DNA from: Adenophora triphylla var. japonica
Taxonomy: Eukaryota; Streptophyta; Magnoliopsida; Asterales; Campanulaceae
NCBI GenBank assembly: GCA_022495995.1
Contig: JAFEMH010006969.1
Coordinates: forward strand, 1-64,000
Length of the DNA: 64,000 nucleotides
Direction of reading: 5' to 3'
In this document: piece after piece, positions 56,130 through 64,000 of the stretch
How the letters are laid out: each line of letters starts with the position of its first letter
Position numbering within the stretch: the first letter of the stretch is position 1
Position numbers and translations under genes: made by a program
The notes under the pieces: model-generated
Database searches by the model: none
Told to the model about the DNA's origin: nothing
The model's input: the letters and a program-made list of their open reading frames with translations, nothing else

Positions 56130-57654
56130 CCTAGGAGGTCATTCCGCGCCATCTGCGCTTGTCCCTCGCCATTCTTCCCTTTCTTCCCTCGTCCCCGGCG
56201 AGTCTTCTTTCGCTCCACGCAAACCAGCTCTCGCGTCTCTCGCCCGAGATCCGGGGTCCTCCCGTAGAGTCAAACAATCCAGCGGCTCTCGGGGCTTCAT
56301 TCGCCCGTGCTTCGGCTCGGATCTCCTCCCCGCGAGTCCGCAAAAGAGGACCTCTCCCCGTCGCCGGTCAACTCTAGTCTCGTAGTCAAACAAAGTGTCT
56401 CCCGTCACATCCCGAGGGTCGGACCGGGCTTCGGCACTCCTAAGGCAATAGCTACTACGGCAACCGGGTCCTGCATCGCTACACGCCTGCTCTCCAAAGC
56501 CACTGGGATCGCCCAAGACGCCGCTCATACTGTGCCGTGCATCGAGTCGTCAATACGACACTCTCCCGACGTCTAAGGAGCACCACAGAGGGAAAGAGGA
56601 ATACTTCCATACCCTCGTAAAATACAAGAAAGCACGGAGCCGCCATACAAAGAGGAGCTATCTCCGTAGTAGCAAGGTCATCCCACCAACAAAGGCTCTC
56701 GCTTCATCCCGAAATGCCGGAAACAAGCGACGGAATATAGAAGGAGGACCAAGACAAACCTGGAACTCTGACGACATAGGACCCTTCCTGAAAGACCCTG
56801 CTGTCTCAATCCCCCAGTGAGGAACCCACCAACGGATCTGATGCGTGCCAAGCCGTGCCATCCATCTCTCCCCAAAGCGGGCCGATCCATATCCAACATA
56901 AGAGGTCGCCGAGCAAATGACCACGGGCTAAACGACGTCGGAGCCTCGGGCATGGCCTCGAAGTCTCTCTCGCAGCCACAAGGTGAGCAAAGCGGGGCTT
57001 CCCCTCTCATGAACCGATCCCCGCCGCCGACGGTCAATACCATGAAGAGTCTCCCCCAGCACCAACGGGACAATATCCTCTCCAGCTCTGCAGTGCCCAA
57101 CCACATCTAGCAAAGCGCCATCGCAAATGCTAAGGGAGCTGACCTTGAAAAGCGTCGCCATCACGCACAAGGCAAATGCGTCCCAAGAGACATCACTCCC
57201 ATCATCAACCATGAACTGCTCCTAAGCAGCTCTCGTAAATGTCAATATGACCCGAATCAAGGATCATGCCCTGCACTTCTTCCAACGAAGTATGAAGAAA
57301 GCCTGCAAGCTTCACGCTCACAGCAGCACCACCAATAAAAGGAAGCGAGATGGCCTCCACCTCCGGTCCTCCAATCAAAGCCCAAAAATCCTCGAAAGTG
57401 GGCACCATTTCATTGTAGGAAAAGCAATACACATGCCTCCTAACATCCCAGAACTTCGCGGCAGCCCGCAACAACTCCCAATCAGGAACCAACTCCTTAA
57501 AAGACCAAATCGAGCAAAGACGAAACCTTACCTCGAAAGCCCGTCTCTGATGCCTCATACGGCGTCGCATCCACGTTTTCAGCTGCTCAAGGAAGTGTTC
57601 TTGCCTCTCCTGCGAAAGCCTTGGCAAAATTCTGGGAACGTACGAAGAATCCAT
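56130..57654 (-). pseudogene. Opposite-strand extra ORF of Tat C, DUF7745-like
   Basis: The minus-strand ATG at 57654 gives MDSSYVPRILPRLSQERQEH, then WSFKELVPDWELLRAAAKFW and RRHVYCFSYNEMVPTFEDFW; this frame is open for 149 codons to 57205. Further frames continue VSWDAFALCVMATLFKVSS (57212-56928), the IVPLVLGETLHG block, GWHGLARIRSVGGFLTGG (near 56850), and a Glu/Arg-rich C-terminus ending near 56130. It is collinear with 28299-29826 of Tat B, so the ORF predates the split of the two elements. It has the same orientation relative to gag-pol. Role unknown; frameshifts after codon 149. Confidence 0.68.
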
Positions 57655-58150
57655 GGCAAAAATGGAGGTTCCTAGAGAAAATGGGGAAGAAAGCTCGAAA
57701 ATGGCTGCAAATGGGGAATGGGGAAAGACCAGACACTGGAAAGCATTTATTTCCTTCCCAAAAGCAAGGCTGGTCCGTACGAACCTCTTTGCAACCTAGG
57801 TCTGTCCGGACGGACCTTATTGCATCTTGGCCCCACTTTCTCAGCAAACAGTATAACAACCACTGTTCCCAGCAGGACCTTGCTCCAAACTGCCCAAACA
57901 CTGGCCAAAGCCATTTCCGGCAAGCACACACTACCCATAAACGCACTCTCAGCTCACGTGGCATGCACAAAGAAAAAAAAATAATATAGCAACCATTCCT
58001 AGGACAATTCCCGGGAATCACAAAAACGACATTACATCTTAAAATGAAATACTTTTGCCATGCAAATACAAGTGTTTTATTACAGGTACCCATAAATGTC
58101 TGTTGCTAAAAAAAAAGAGAAGATATGGAAAGAGGGAAAGCAAATAAGCC
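57655..58150 (-). other. Upstream region of the Tat C DUF7745-like ORF
   Basis: Contains TCCGTACGAA (57774-57783, within ggtccgtacgaacctctttg) and TCCGGACGGA (57805-57814), 120-160 bp upstream of the ATG. These are near copies of the LTR palindromes at 60015-60262. No ORF of note. Confidence 0.55.
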
Positions 58151-58666
58151 CTAATCCGACTCTTCAGCATCATCATCCTCCCCAAGATCATCAAGCGAGA
58201 AGTCGGGCATCCCGGTGAAGTCGCCAGCCACATCCTCGTCATCAGAGTACTGAGCCCCCTCCGGAGGTTGGTACTCAAAGTAATCAGAAGGATCAAATCC
58301 GACGAAAGGATCAAAGAAGGAAGGCTCTGACGAACCCTCACTTTGTGCATCCTGCGGAGGAAAGAACTGGTAAAGGGTCTGCGACCTCGGAGCTCCCGAA
58401 GACGTCCCGGCATCCATGCTATGCCGCCCCCGCGAAGGTCCCTCCTGCTGTGGCTCCGGCTCGGCTCTCGGTGGAGGAACATCTACAGAATGCCTCGAAG
58501 GCATCGGCGTGTACGCCGGCACACGTCGCGAAGACCGGTAAGACATCTTCGACGCCATCTTCTTCGCGAAAGACTGCATCGCCATGTAACGGCGGGTCAG
58601 CATGTCAAAGGCTCTCCCCGGGACCTCCACAACCGCAGCTAGAAGACGATTCAAGTCCTCATGCAT
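58151..58666 (-). pseudogene. C-terminal part of a PMD-type extra ORF of Tat C
   Basis: Minus-strand frame starting near 58666: MHEDLNRLLAAVVEVPGRAF, DMLTRRYMAMQSFAKKMASK, a Pro/Ser-rich middle, and an acidic end (MPDFSLDDLGEDDDAEESD) with stop at 58151. Position (upstream of the DUF7745-like ORF in its own sense) and acidic tail match the end of the PMD ORF in Tat B (27491-27826). The PMD itself is not present: at 58625 the gene runs into the 41-bp minisatellite, whose unit is an expanded copy of its own MxEDLNRLLAAVV segment. Confidence 0.5.
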
Positions 58667-59070
58667 GGCACAACCGCAGCCAGAAGACGATTCAAGTCCT
58701 CACGCATGGCACAACCACAGCCAGAAGACGATTCAAGTCCTCACGCATGGCACAACCGCTGCCAGAAGATGATTCAAGTCCTCACGCATGGCACAACCGC
58801 AGCCAGAAGACGATTCAAGTCCTCACGCATGGCACAACCGCCTCCAGAAGACGATTCAAGTCCTCACGCATGGCACAACCGCAGCCAGAAGACGATTCAA
58901 GTCCTCACGCATGGCACAACCGCAGCCAGAAGACGATTCAAGTCCTCACGCATGGCACAACCACAGCCAGAAGACGATTCAAGTCCTCACGCATGGCCCA
59001 ACCGCCGCCAGAAGATGATTCAAGTCCTCACGCATGGCACAACCGCAACCAGAAGACGATTCAAGTCCTC
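58624..59070. repeat. 41-bp minisatellite, about 11 copies
   Basis: Unit: aagtcctcacgcatggcaca plus accgcagccagaagacgatt plus c. Copies differ at one to three bases. The unit derives from the adjoining minus-strand ORF. Because 41 is not a multiple of three, the plus strand stays open in all frames, giving spurious ORFs up to 259 codons. Confidence 0.95.
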
Positions 59071-59402
59071 ATACTACCTCCAGCCCGGAAGGCTTTAAAC
59101 CACTCGGTCCGGAAGACCGTATAAACCTCCCACATCACTACCTCCAGCCCGAAAGGCTTTAAATCACTCGGTCCGGAAGACCGTATAAATCTCCCAAATC
59201 ATTATCCCCGACCCAGAAGGCCTTAAACCACTCGATTAGGAAAATCGTAAAATTTCCATCCCAGGACGCCACCACGTCCTCACAATTGACCTCGGCGGTC
59301 ACCACATCTTAGGACACCACCCCGTCCTTACCACTGACCTCGGTGGTCACACGATACTTCAGGGCACCACCACGCCCACATACACTCACAAATTCACGAC
59401 CT
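59071..59402. repeat. ~65-bp repeats and short GGTC/GACC repeats, Tat C 3' region
   Basis: Two good copies and one poor copy of a unit with cactcggtccggaagaccg and aggctttaaa (59080-59230). Shorter repeats of gacctcggcggtcaccac and ggacaccaccacgtcc follow to about 59365. Confidence 0.8.
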
Positions 59403-59690
59403 CTGAACTACGACCAGGCTTGATTCCCGCCAGGGATACGTAGGAATCCTATCACAGGGTCCAGCCATCGACCTATACGGTCACCCAGGACGCCGCCACG
59501 TCCTCACCATCGACCTATGCGGTCACCCACAGGACACCACCACGTCCATGCACAGAGTTTCAGTCAGAGGACCCTTTCCGTCCTCGTGCACCACAAACAC
59601 TCACTCGAACTACGATCAGGCTTGATTCCCGCTAGGGATACGTAGGAATCCTATCACAGGGTCCAGCCAACTGACCTAAACGGTCACACA
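59403..59690 (+). repeat. Tandem pair of ~200-bp blocks, each with a Tat hairpin module
   Basis: GAACTACG at 59405 and 59607 each begin a module with ATTCCC-GCYA-GGGAT and CGTAGG, followed by aatcctatcacagggtccag. These are the pre-polypurine copies matching 22072-22114 and 22541-22583 in Tat B. Confidence 0.75.
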
Positions 59691-59802
59691 ATAGGACACC
59701 GCCATGTCCTCACCCCGACCTTCACGGTCACTTCCTCTCCCAGCACGCGATCCAGATTAGGACCCTTATCTTATCAACGACCCCACTTCCTCCGTAAGTG
59801 AC

Positions 59803-59818
59803 GTCGTCGAGGGGCTTC
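59803..59818 (+). other. Polypurine tract of Tat C
   Basis: cgtcgtcgaggggcttc directly before the LTR start TGTAAGTACCCC. Confidence 0.7.
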
Positions 59819-60014
59819 TGTAAGTACCCCAATCTGGATCACCCTCTTCCGAACACATGGGAAACACCGCAGACTCACAAACACAGTCTCGAAGACCTCT
59901 AGCACTCAAAACCCTCAAAAACTCTCAGCCAAACCAAGGGAGGAGCCTTTCTGGGATAAAAAGGGACAAAAGGACCTTTTGGGAATTTTCAGAAAATTGG
60001 AAAAGCATAAGTGG

Positions 60015-60262
60015 TCCGTACGGACCTCTTTGTTGCAATAATTACTGAATCCCCTTAAAGTCCACAATATTCCCTCAAATCCCGGAGAACATCATTACCC
60101 CCATGCATGGTTGGTCCGTACGGACCTCTTTTCACGCTGAGATGGTCCGTACGGACCTCTTTGCACAGGGGACACCATCATTCCAGAATATTCACAATTA
60201 TTACAGATTCCCTCAAATCGAGGAAAACTAAAATTCTGGATAACCTACAAGGTCCGTACGGA
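60015..60262 (+). promoter_or_regulatory. Four copies of GGTCCGTACGGACCTCTTTG in the Tat C LTR promoter
   Basis: Palindrome TCCGTACGGA at 60015-60024, 60115-60124, 60146-60155 and 60253-60262, each followed by cctctttt or cctctttg. The last lies 24 bp upstream of the TATA box. Confidence 0.75.
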
Positions 60263-60285
60263 CCTCTTTGCACAAAATCTACCAC

Positions 60286-60293
60286 TATAAATA
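60286..60293 (+). promoter_or_regulatory. TATA box of Tat C LTR
   Basis: TATAAATA in accactataaatagaggg, the classic form. Confidence 0.75.
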
Positions 60294-60963
60294 GAGGGCT
60301 CCCCCTCCCATTTCATTCACACCTCCCTCTTCTCTCCTCTCCCCCCAGCCTTCAGGCTCCCCTCTAAGACCCTTCGGTACAATCCCGGCCCCTTTCGGAT
60401 CCTTCCGAGGCCTTCCGAGCTCCCTCGTGGTGCTCCGAAGCCTCTCCGAGTGCTCCCACGACGCTCCCGCGCTGCCCCGAGGCACTCTCGAGGTACTCTG
60501 AGGCCCCTCGTGGTACTCCGAGGCCTTGCCTGGTCTTTCCCAAGGTGTCCCGGCTCTTACCGAGTCAAACCGGTAGCTTGAACGCACGCCGAAACTCTGC
60601 CCGAGTGACTCCTGCCATCCCAACGCACGCCGAAACTCTGCCCGAGTAATCCCTGCCATCCCAACGCACGCCGAACCTTTGCCCGAATGCAGCCTACAAT
60701 CTCAACTCACGCCGAAACTCTGTCCGCAGACAACCGGCCCCTCCCGAAGCAATCCTGGTCCGTGCCGGAACACTATTCCATCCTCAAACACTATTCCCCA
60801 GCGGAAGACAGACACGAACCAACATTGGTAAGGCTTCCTTCCATTACTATTTCAATACATTTCAATACGTAGTGTACAATGTAGACATCCGATACAGCAT
60901 GCATTTTTAAAAGCACACACACACACACACAACAGTTAAAGAATATTAGGGGGATCCGAAAGA

Positions 60964-61025
60964 CTCGTTTTTACGAGGCGACTCGGGTGAGCTCTAAGAT
61001 TCTAATATTCTCTTCCCGAGGAGTC
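60964..61025 (+). other. Conserved double hairpin in Tat C LTR
   Basis: CTCGTTTTTACGAG (60964-60977), then GACTCGGG (60980-60987) pairing with CCCGAGGAGTC (61015-61025). Same place and shape as in the Tat B LTRs, with different but compensated stem bases. Confidence 0.7.
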
Positions 61026-61406
61026 ATCTGACCTCCGAACTCAAAATCTCATCACACAAAAACAGTTTATTTTTAAACTGATGCCCTTTTTCAATGTTTT
61101 GGGCTTAATAAAAACGGCGTGGCGACTCTACAAATGCGAAAACAAACGGCGAGACACCTCCAACACGCTAAAGCGGAATAAGCCAGATGCCGGGGCGCGA
61201 ACGCGCTGCCTCTCGGATCCGGGCGACTTTCCCGAAAAGCGACAAATGCGAGATGTCGGGGCCCGCGCGCGAGCCGATTCCGGGTAATTTCAGTTAGTCA
61301 AAACTTAACGAAACATGACGAAATGGTGGATTTCTACTTCTAGACTCAAGGCGAGACTTAGAGTGGTATCAATCTGCTCTAATGGGTTCAGAATGGGGTG
61401 TCTACA

Positions 61407-61884
61407 CCGCCCTGCACGACCGAGGCCCTATCCCCGCAAGGCCGCATCCTTGCCCTGCACGGCCAAGGCCCTCCTCTTGCACGGCCGAGCTGCTCCTGCT
61501 TCCTCAATTCTACCAAAATCTGCCTTGTCTCGATCTGCATCAGTATATGCGTTGAGAATATGATTTATAATTGAACATAAGGGAGTATTTTGCAAGCTAT
61601 CGATTACCTTGAAGAATTATTCCGCGTATGAAGATTTCTCTAGGGTTTGCGTTTGAAGTAACTGTGCCAATACGAAGTGGGAACTAATTAGGATTTCGGT
61701 AATCCTAATTAGTTTAGAATTCTAGGAGGGATCAGAAATCAATTTGGATTTGATTCATGATTTGGATTGAGAGGGAATTTGTGGAGGGGATTTTGGATTG
61801 AGAGGAAACTAATTAGGATTTCAGTCAAGATTGTATAAGCCTTAAAAACAAAAATAAAAATAACCGTAAAAATAAAAATTAAAA
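61407..61884. other. Flanking DNA right of Tat C; no gene seen
   Basis: Starts with short ccctgcacggcc repeats (61407-61500). Then AT-richer DNA with a perfect 14-bp inverted repeat AACTAATTAGGATT/AATCCTAATTAGTT around TCGGT (61682-61714) and a further direct copy of one arm near 61805. Confidence 0.5.
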
Positions 61885-62046
61885 GAAAAGTTTTATAGTA
61901 AATTATTTGCCACGATCAGTTATCAAACCGGTGCCAAAAAAAGATTAATTGCTCTGGGTAAAAACACAGTGGTTTATAGTAAATTCTTTGCCACGATTAA
62001 CGGACCGTGACAAATAAAATGTGACAAAAACACTTTTTTCTTGTAG
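61885..62046. mobile_element. Possible right end of a CACTA-type DNA transposon
   Basis: Ends cacttttttcttgtagta, close to the complement of the CACTACAAGAA terminal repeat. It is preceded by two subterminal repeats with tatagtaaatt and tttgccacgat (about 61893 and 61975) and by accgtgacaaa, the kind of subterminal motif seen in plant CACTA elements. The left end was not found. Confidence 0.45.
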
Positions 62047-62854
62047 TAATTATAACTTATAAGAGCCTCATGGCTATAAATAAAATTTCACTGAATGTAT
62101 ATGTTAAGTACAAATTATAGAACAACTCCTATTTTTTAAGGAAAATAAGCAGTACAAACCATGATAGGTACAAGAGCCTAAAAAAAAAACAACACTCTAA
62201 ACACAATCAAAATACTAGAACAGAATAGTATTCAACAAACAGTTTATGAAAACTGGATTGTGTTGGGTAAGGTGTTCTAACATCCATATCAATAATGGTC
62301 TAAAAATAAAAGCTATCTATATTGGTGTATTTTTATATTCATCGCAACAGCCTTTATATAGGCTTGATAGCCTTGGTGGCTACTCAATCTCACAAATTTC
62401 AGCCATGTGAGAGTAGTGGAAACATCTTTTCACTTTTAGCTCTACCTTCCATATTTGTAGGGAGACTTGATATTTTCTTGCTTTATTGCTTGTACATCCA
62501 AGTTTGTTCAGCCTTGTACATGTAATCTTTAGTCCTTCGTCAATATAGATAAGCCTTTAACAACTTTTACTTGTTCTCCACGTTTACACATAAATGAGAA
62601 TTTATGTGTAACTTTCTTTTTTTCCTCATTTGTCACGTCTTGCACAACCATCATAACCTGTTCAAACATATTTCCAACAAACTAATAGCAAACATGAAAA
62701 TAATAAACTATCACCTTGTAATTTATGAAAAACATGTAGTAACTATCCTCATTTTAAACTGTCAGCACGATAACAACACATGAGGCAACAATAGTGACAG
62801 CACTGGTGTGGCAACATAGGAGACAAAATCAATGGCAACACTGGTGTAACACTA
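62047..62854 (-). repeat. Second SIRE-type LTR remnant, minus strand
   Basis: Read on the minus strand it starts next to a polypurine tract, carries GTGTTACACCAGTGTTGCC-like motifs as in the copia-1 LTR start, and has a TATA-like CCTATATAAAGG (about 62349-62360) at a similar place. It is diverged from copia-1. A TGTTGG...CCAACA-bounded block (62261-62679) lies within it. Confidence 0.5.
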
Positions 62855-62863
62855 AATCTCCCC
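62855..62863 (-). other. Polypurine tract of the second SIRE remnant
   Basis: Minus-strand GGGGAGATT, preceded by aactaat, matches AACTAAGGGGGAGATT of copia-1 at 7490-7505. Confidence 0.55.
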
Positions 62864-63060
62864 ATTAGTTACACATTTATTCACAAAATACAAAGTGATT
62901 TCGGACTTACAATAATATTAAAAAGCAGAGAATATATAATATCAATATCAATTAATTTTTTGGGGTAAAATGATGAAACTATTACGAATCTCATATGATA
63001 TACAGGAAGCAACACTAGTGACAACACCCGTGGCAAAACTATTGCACTAACAATTTGAAC
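62864..63060 (-). other. SIRE internal 3' remnant with motif cluster
   Basis: Carries gcaacactagtgacaacacccgtggca-type motifs (63010-63050), matching the motif clusters of copia-1 non-coding regions. No ORF. Confidence 0.45.
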
Positions 63061-64000
63061 AATTCTATCCGAAGTATATACTTCAGTTTTTCACGATTTC
63101 AGACAAAGCACCCACAAAAGATATGCATTAAGAATACATGCAATATAGATTGAACCGTTTGTGTATTGATGAATATTAAAGACTTAATCTGTTACGAGAA
63201 TTACACTTAAAAGTGCTAAAAGTTGCATTAGATAATATTCGAATCCCCAGTAGTGGTAGGGAATATAGATTACACCTCGTACAAACGTAAAGGACATGAA
63301 TCATCTCTAATGTTTTAGCTGGGTCCAAATGACCAAAAAATTGTTTGTTCCAACCAAGAGCTAGAGCTAGGGCGGGCCTGAACTGAAGTGGCAAAGTGGA
63401 AATACACAGTACGTAGAATTACCCACTCATGTTATTATCACTGATGCTCTACTTCCATTTGTCCTCATCAACCTTTTTAATTCTTTATTCCAAACTTTTT
63501 TTCATGGAACTAACCCTAAAGAATCAATAAAAATAATTGATGGCCGTCTGCTAGCACAAATCTCCCTGTTATTTTTAGACATAGTCAAATATATAAATCT
63601 GGCCGTCTTTTGATTATCCATACAAAGACCAGCTAATCCATTTGAATTAGCACTAAAAGACACATAGTATGTTGGGAAATTTTTGTTTATTTAATCTAAA
63701 GTGTTACATCTTTTCATTCTTTTTTAACTAATCTGGCGAACAGGACGATATATGTGCATGTATACTTGAATGAAGGTTGAATAAGGCCATGATGTTTAGT
63801 TGGAGATTAGCTTGTATTTATTGAATCAGATCAATTGTAAAAATCTTTACTCGTGGTTGAACTTGTCAAATATGTAGTTGATTAAAATCTGTTTCGTCAA
63901 ATAGTTGTTGCTCATGCGGGCATCTTATATCCCTTTTAATACGATAGCGGGGTTCGAACTTCGACAAATGCAATTTCTATCACTTTGAAGCGCCACTATT
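63061..64000. other. AT-rich DNA, nothing identified
   Basis: No convincing ORF on either strand; the longest (63176-63394, minus) has no recognisable motif. I found no terminal repeats, RNA genes or promoters that I could support. Confidence 0.6.

Larger units (their letters stand above)
50856..61406 (+). mobile_element. Tat-lineage Ty3/gypsy element C, 5'-truncated inside protease
   Basis: Plus-strand order: protease tail, G-patch linker, RT, RNase H, archaeal-type RNase H, integrase, hairpin module, opposite-strand DUF7745-like ORF and PMD-type ORF tail. Then follow a minisatellite, two hairpin modules, a polypurine tract and the 3' LTR. The second RNase H is the hallmark of the Tat lineage. 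The 5' LTR, leader and gag are missing. The left junction lies inside a chromovirus LTR. Confidence 0.9.
59819..61406 (+). repeat. 3' LTR of Tat C (about 1588 bp)
   Basis: TGTAAGTACC...GTGTCTACA. Its second half aligns with the Tat B LTR (gactcgtttttacgaggcg, acctccgaact, ggcgtggcgactc). Only one LTR of this element is in the window, so borders rest on TG/CA ends, the polypurine tract and similarity to Tat B. Confidence 0.8.

Noticed and set aside
58345..59124. 259-codon plus-strand ORF with 41-residue peptide repeats
   Set aside because: It follows automatically from a 41-bp tandem repeat lacking stops on one strand. The parent sequence codes on the other strand.
62261..62679. TGTTGG...CCAACA block as a solo LTR
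   Set aside because: Flanks GATTG and AACTA are not a target duplication, and the block lies inside a larger SIRE-like LTR remnant.
63950..63975. GGTTCGAACTTCGAC, resembling a tRNA T-arm
   Set aside because: No A-box, anticodon stem or acceptor stem nearby; such strings are common in plant repeats.

Overview
The window looks like a stretch of a large, repeat-rich plant nuclear genome, probably a eudicot (inference). It is almost entirely nested LTR retrotransposons, and I found no host gene I could defend. Plant marks include tRNA-Met primer sites, a SIRE-type copia env-like ORF, Tat-lineage Ty3/gypsy elements with a second (archaeal-type) RNase H, a chromovirus chromodomain, and plant mobile domain (PMD) and DUF7745-like extra ORFs. 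Nearly every coding region is broken by frameshifts or stops.

Layout. (1) 1-8463, + strand: SIRE/Maximus-like copia whose left LTR is cut by the window edge. It has gag, RT, RNase H and an env-like third ORF, but no protease or integrase. (2) 8464-10848 and 19056-20221, - strand: remnant of Tat element A, split by (3) 10849-19055, - strand: a complete copia with 1.36-kb LTRs and a perfect 5-bp target duplication GAAAG. (4) 20222-40127, - strand: Tat element B with 1.74-kb LTRs. It keeps gag, protease and the integrase C-terminal half but has lost RT and RNase H. Between integrase and the 3' LTR it carries two ORFs on the opposite strand, one PMD-type with apparent introns and one DUF7745-like, plus a 27-copy ~70-bp hairpin minisatellite. 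(5) 40128-50855: two related chromovirus copies in opposite orientation, rearranged into a tandem of ~3.22-kb units whose junctions are 35-bp perfect inverted repeats. (6) 50856-61406, + strand: Tat element C, 5'-truncated inside the protease. It keeps the G-patch linker, RT, both RNases H and integrase, has antisense extra ORFs, and ends with a 3' LTR. (7) 61407-64000: AT-rich DNA with a CACTA-like end and a second SIRE LTR/polypurine-tract remnant on the - strand.

How the parts relate. Tat B and Tat C differ in sequence but share architecture: gag-pol, an integrase stop followed by a conserved hairpin, opposite-strand extra ORFs, simple repeats, two more copies of the hairpin, polypurine tract, and an LTR with a conserved double hairpin. 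In both, a palindrome of the form TCCGNNCGGA lies just upstream of the LTR TATA box and again 120-175 bp upstream of the extra-ORF start codons. This suggests that the LTR promoter and the internal opposite-strand genes share a regulator. I consider this the most interesting signal in the window.

Caution. Near-identical copies differ repeatedly at CAG/CTG trinucleotides, which appear as CG, CGAG or CTCG. Both copia tRNA-Met primer sites show the same loss. This looks like systematic consensus error at CHG sites and may cause many of the frameshifts.
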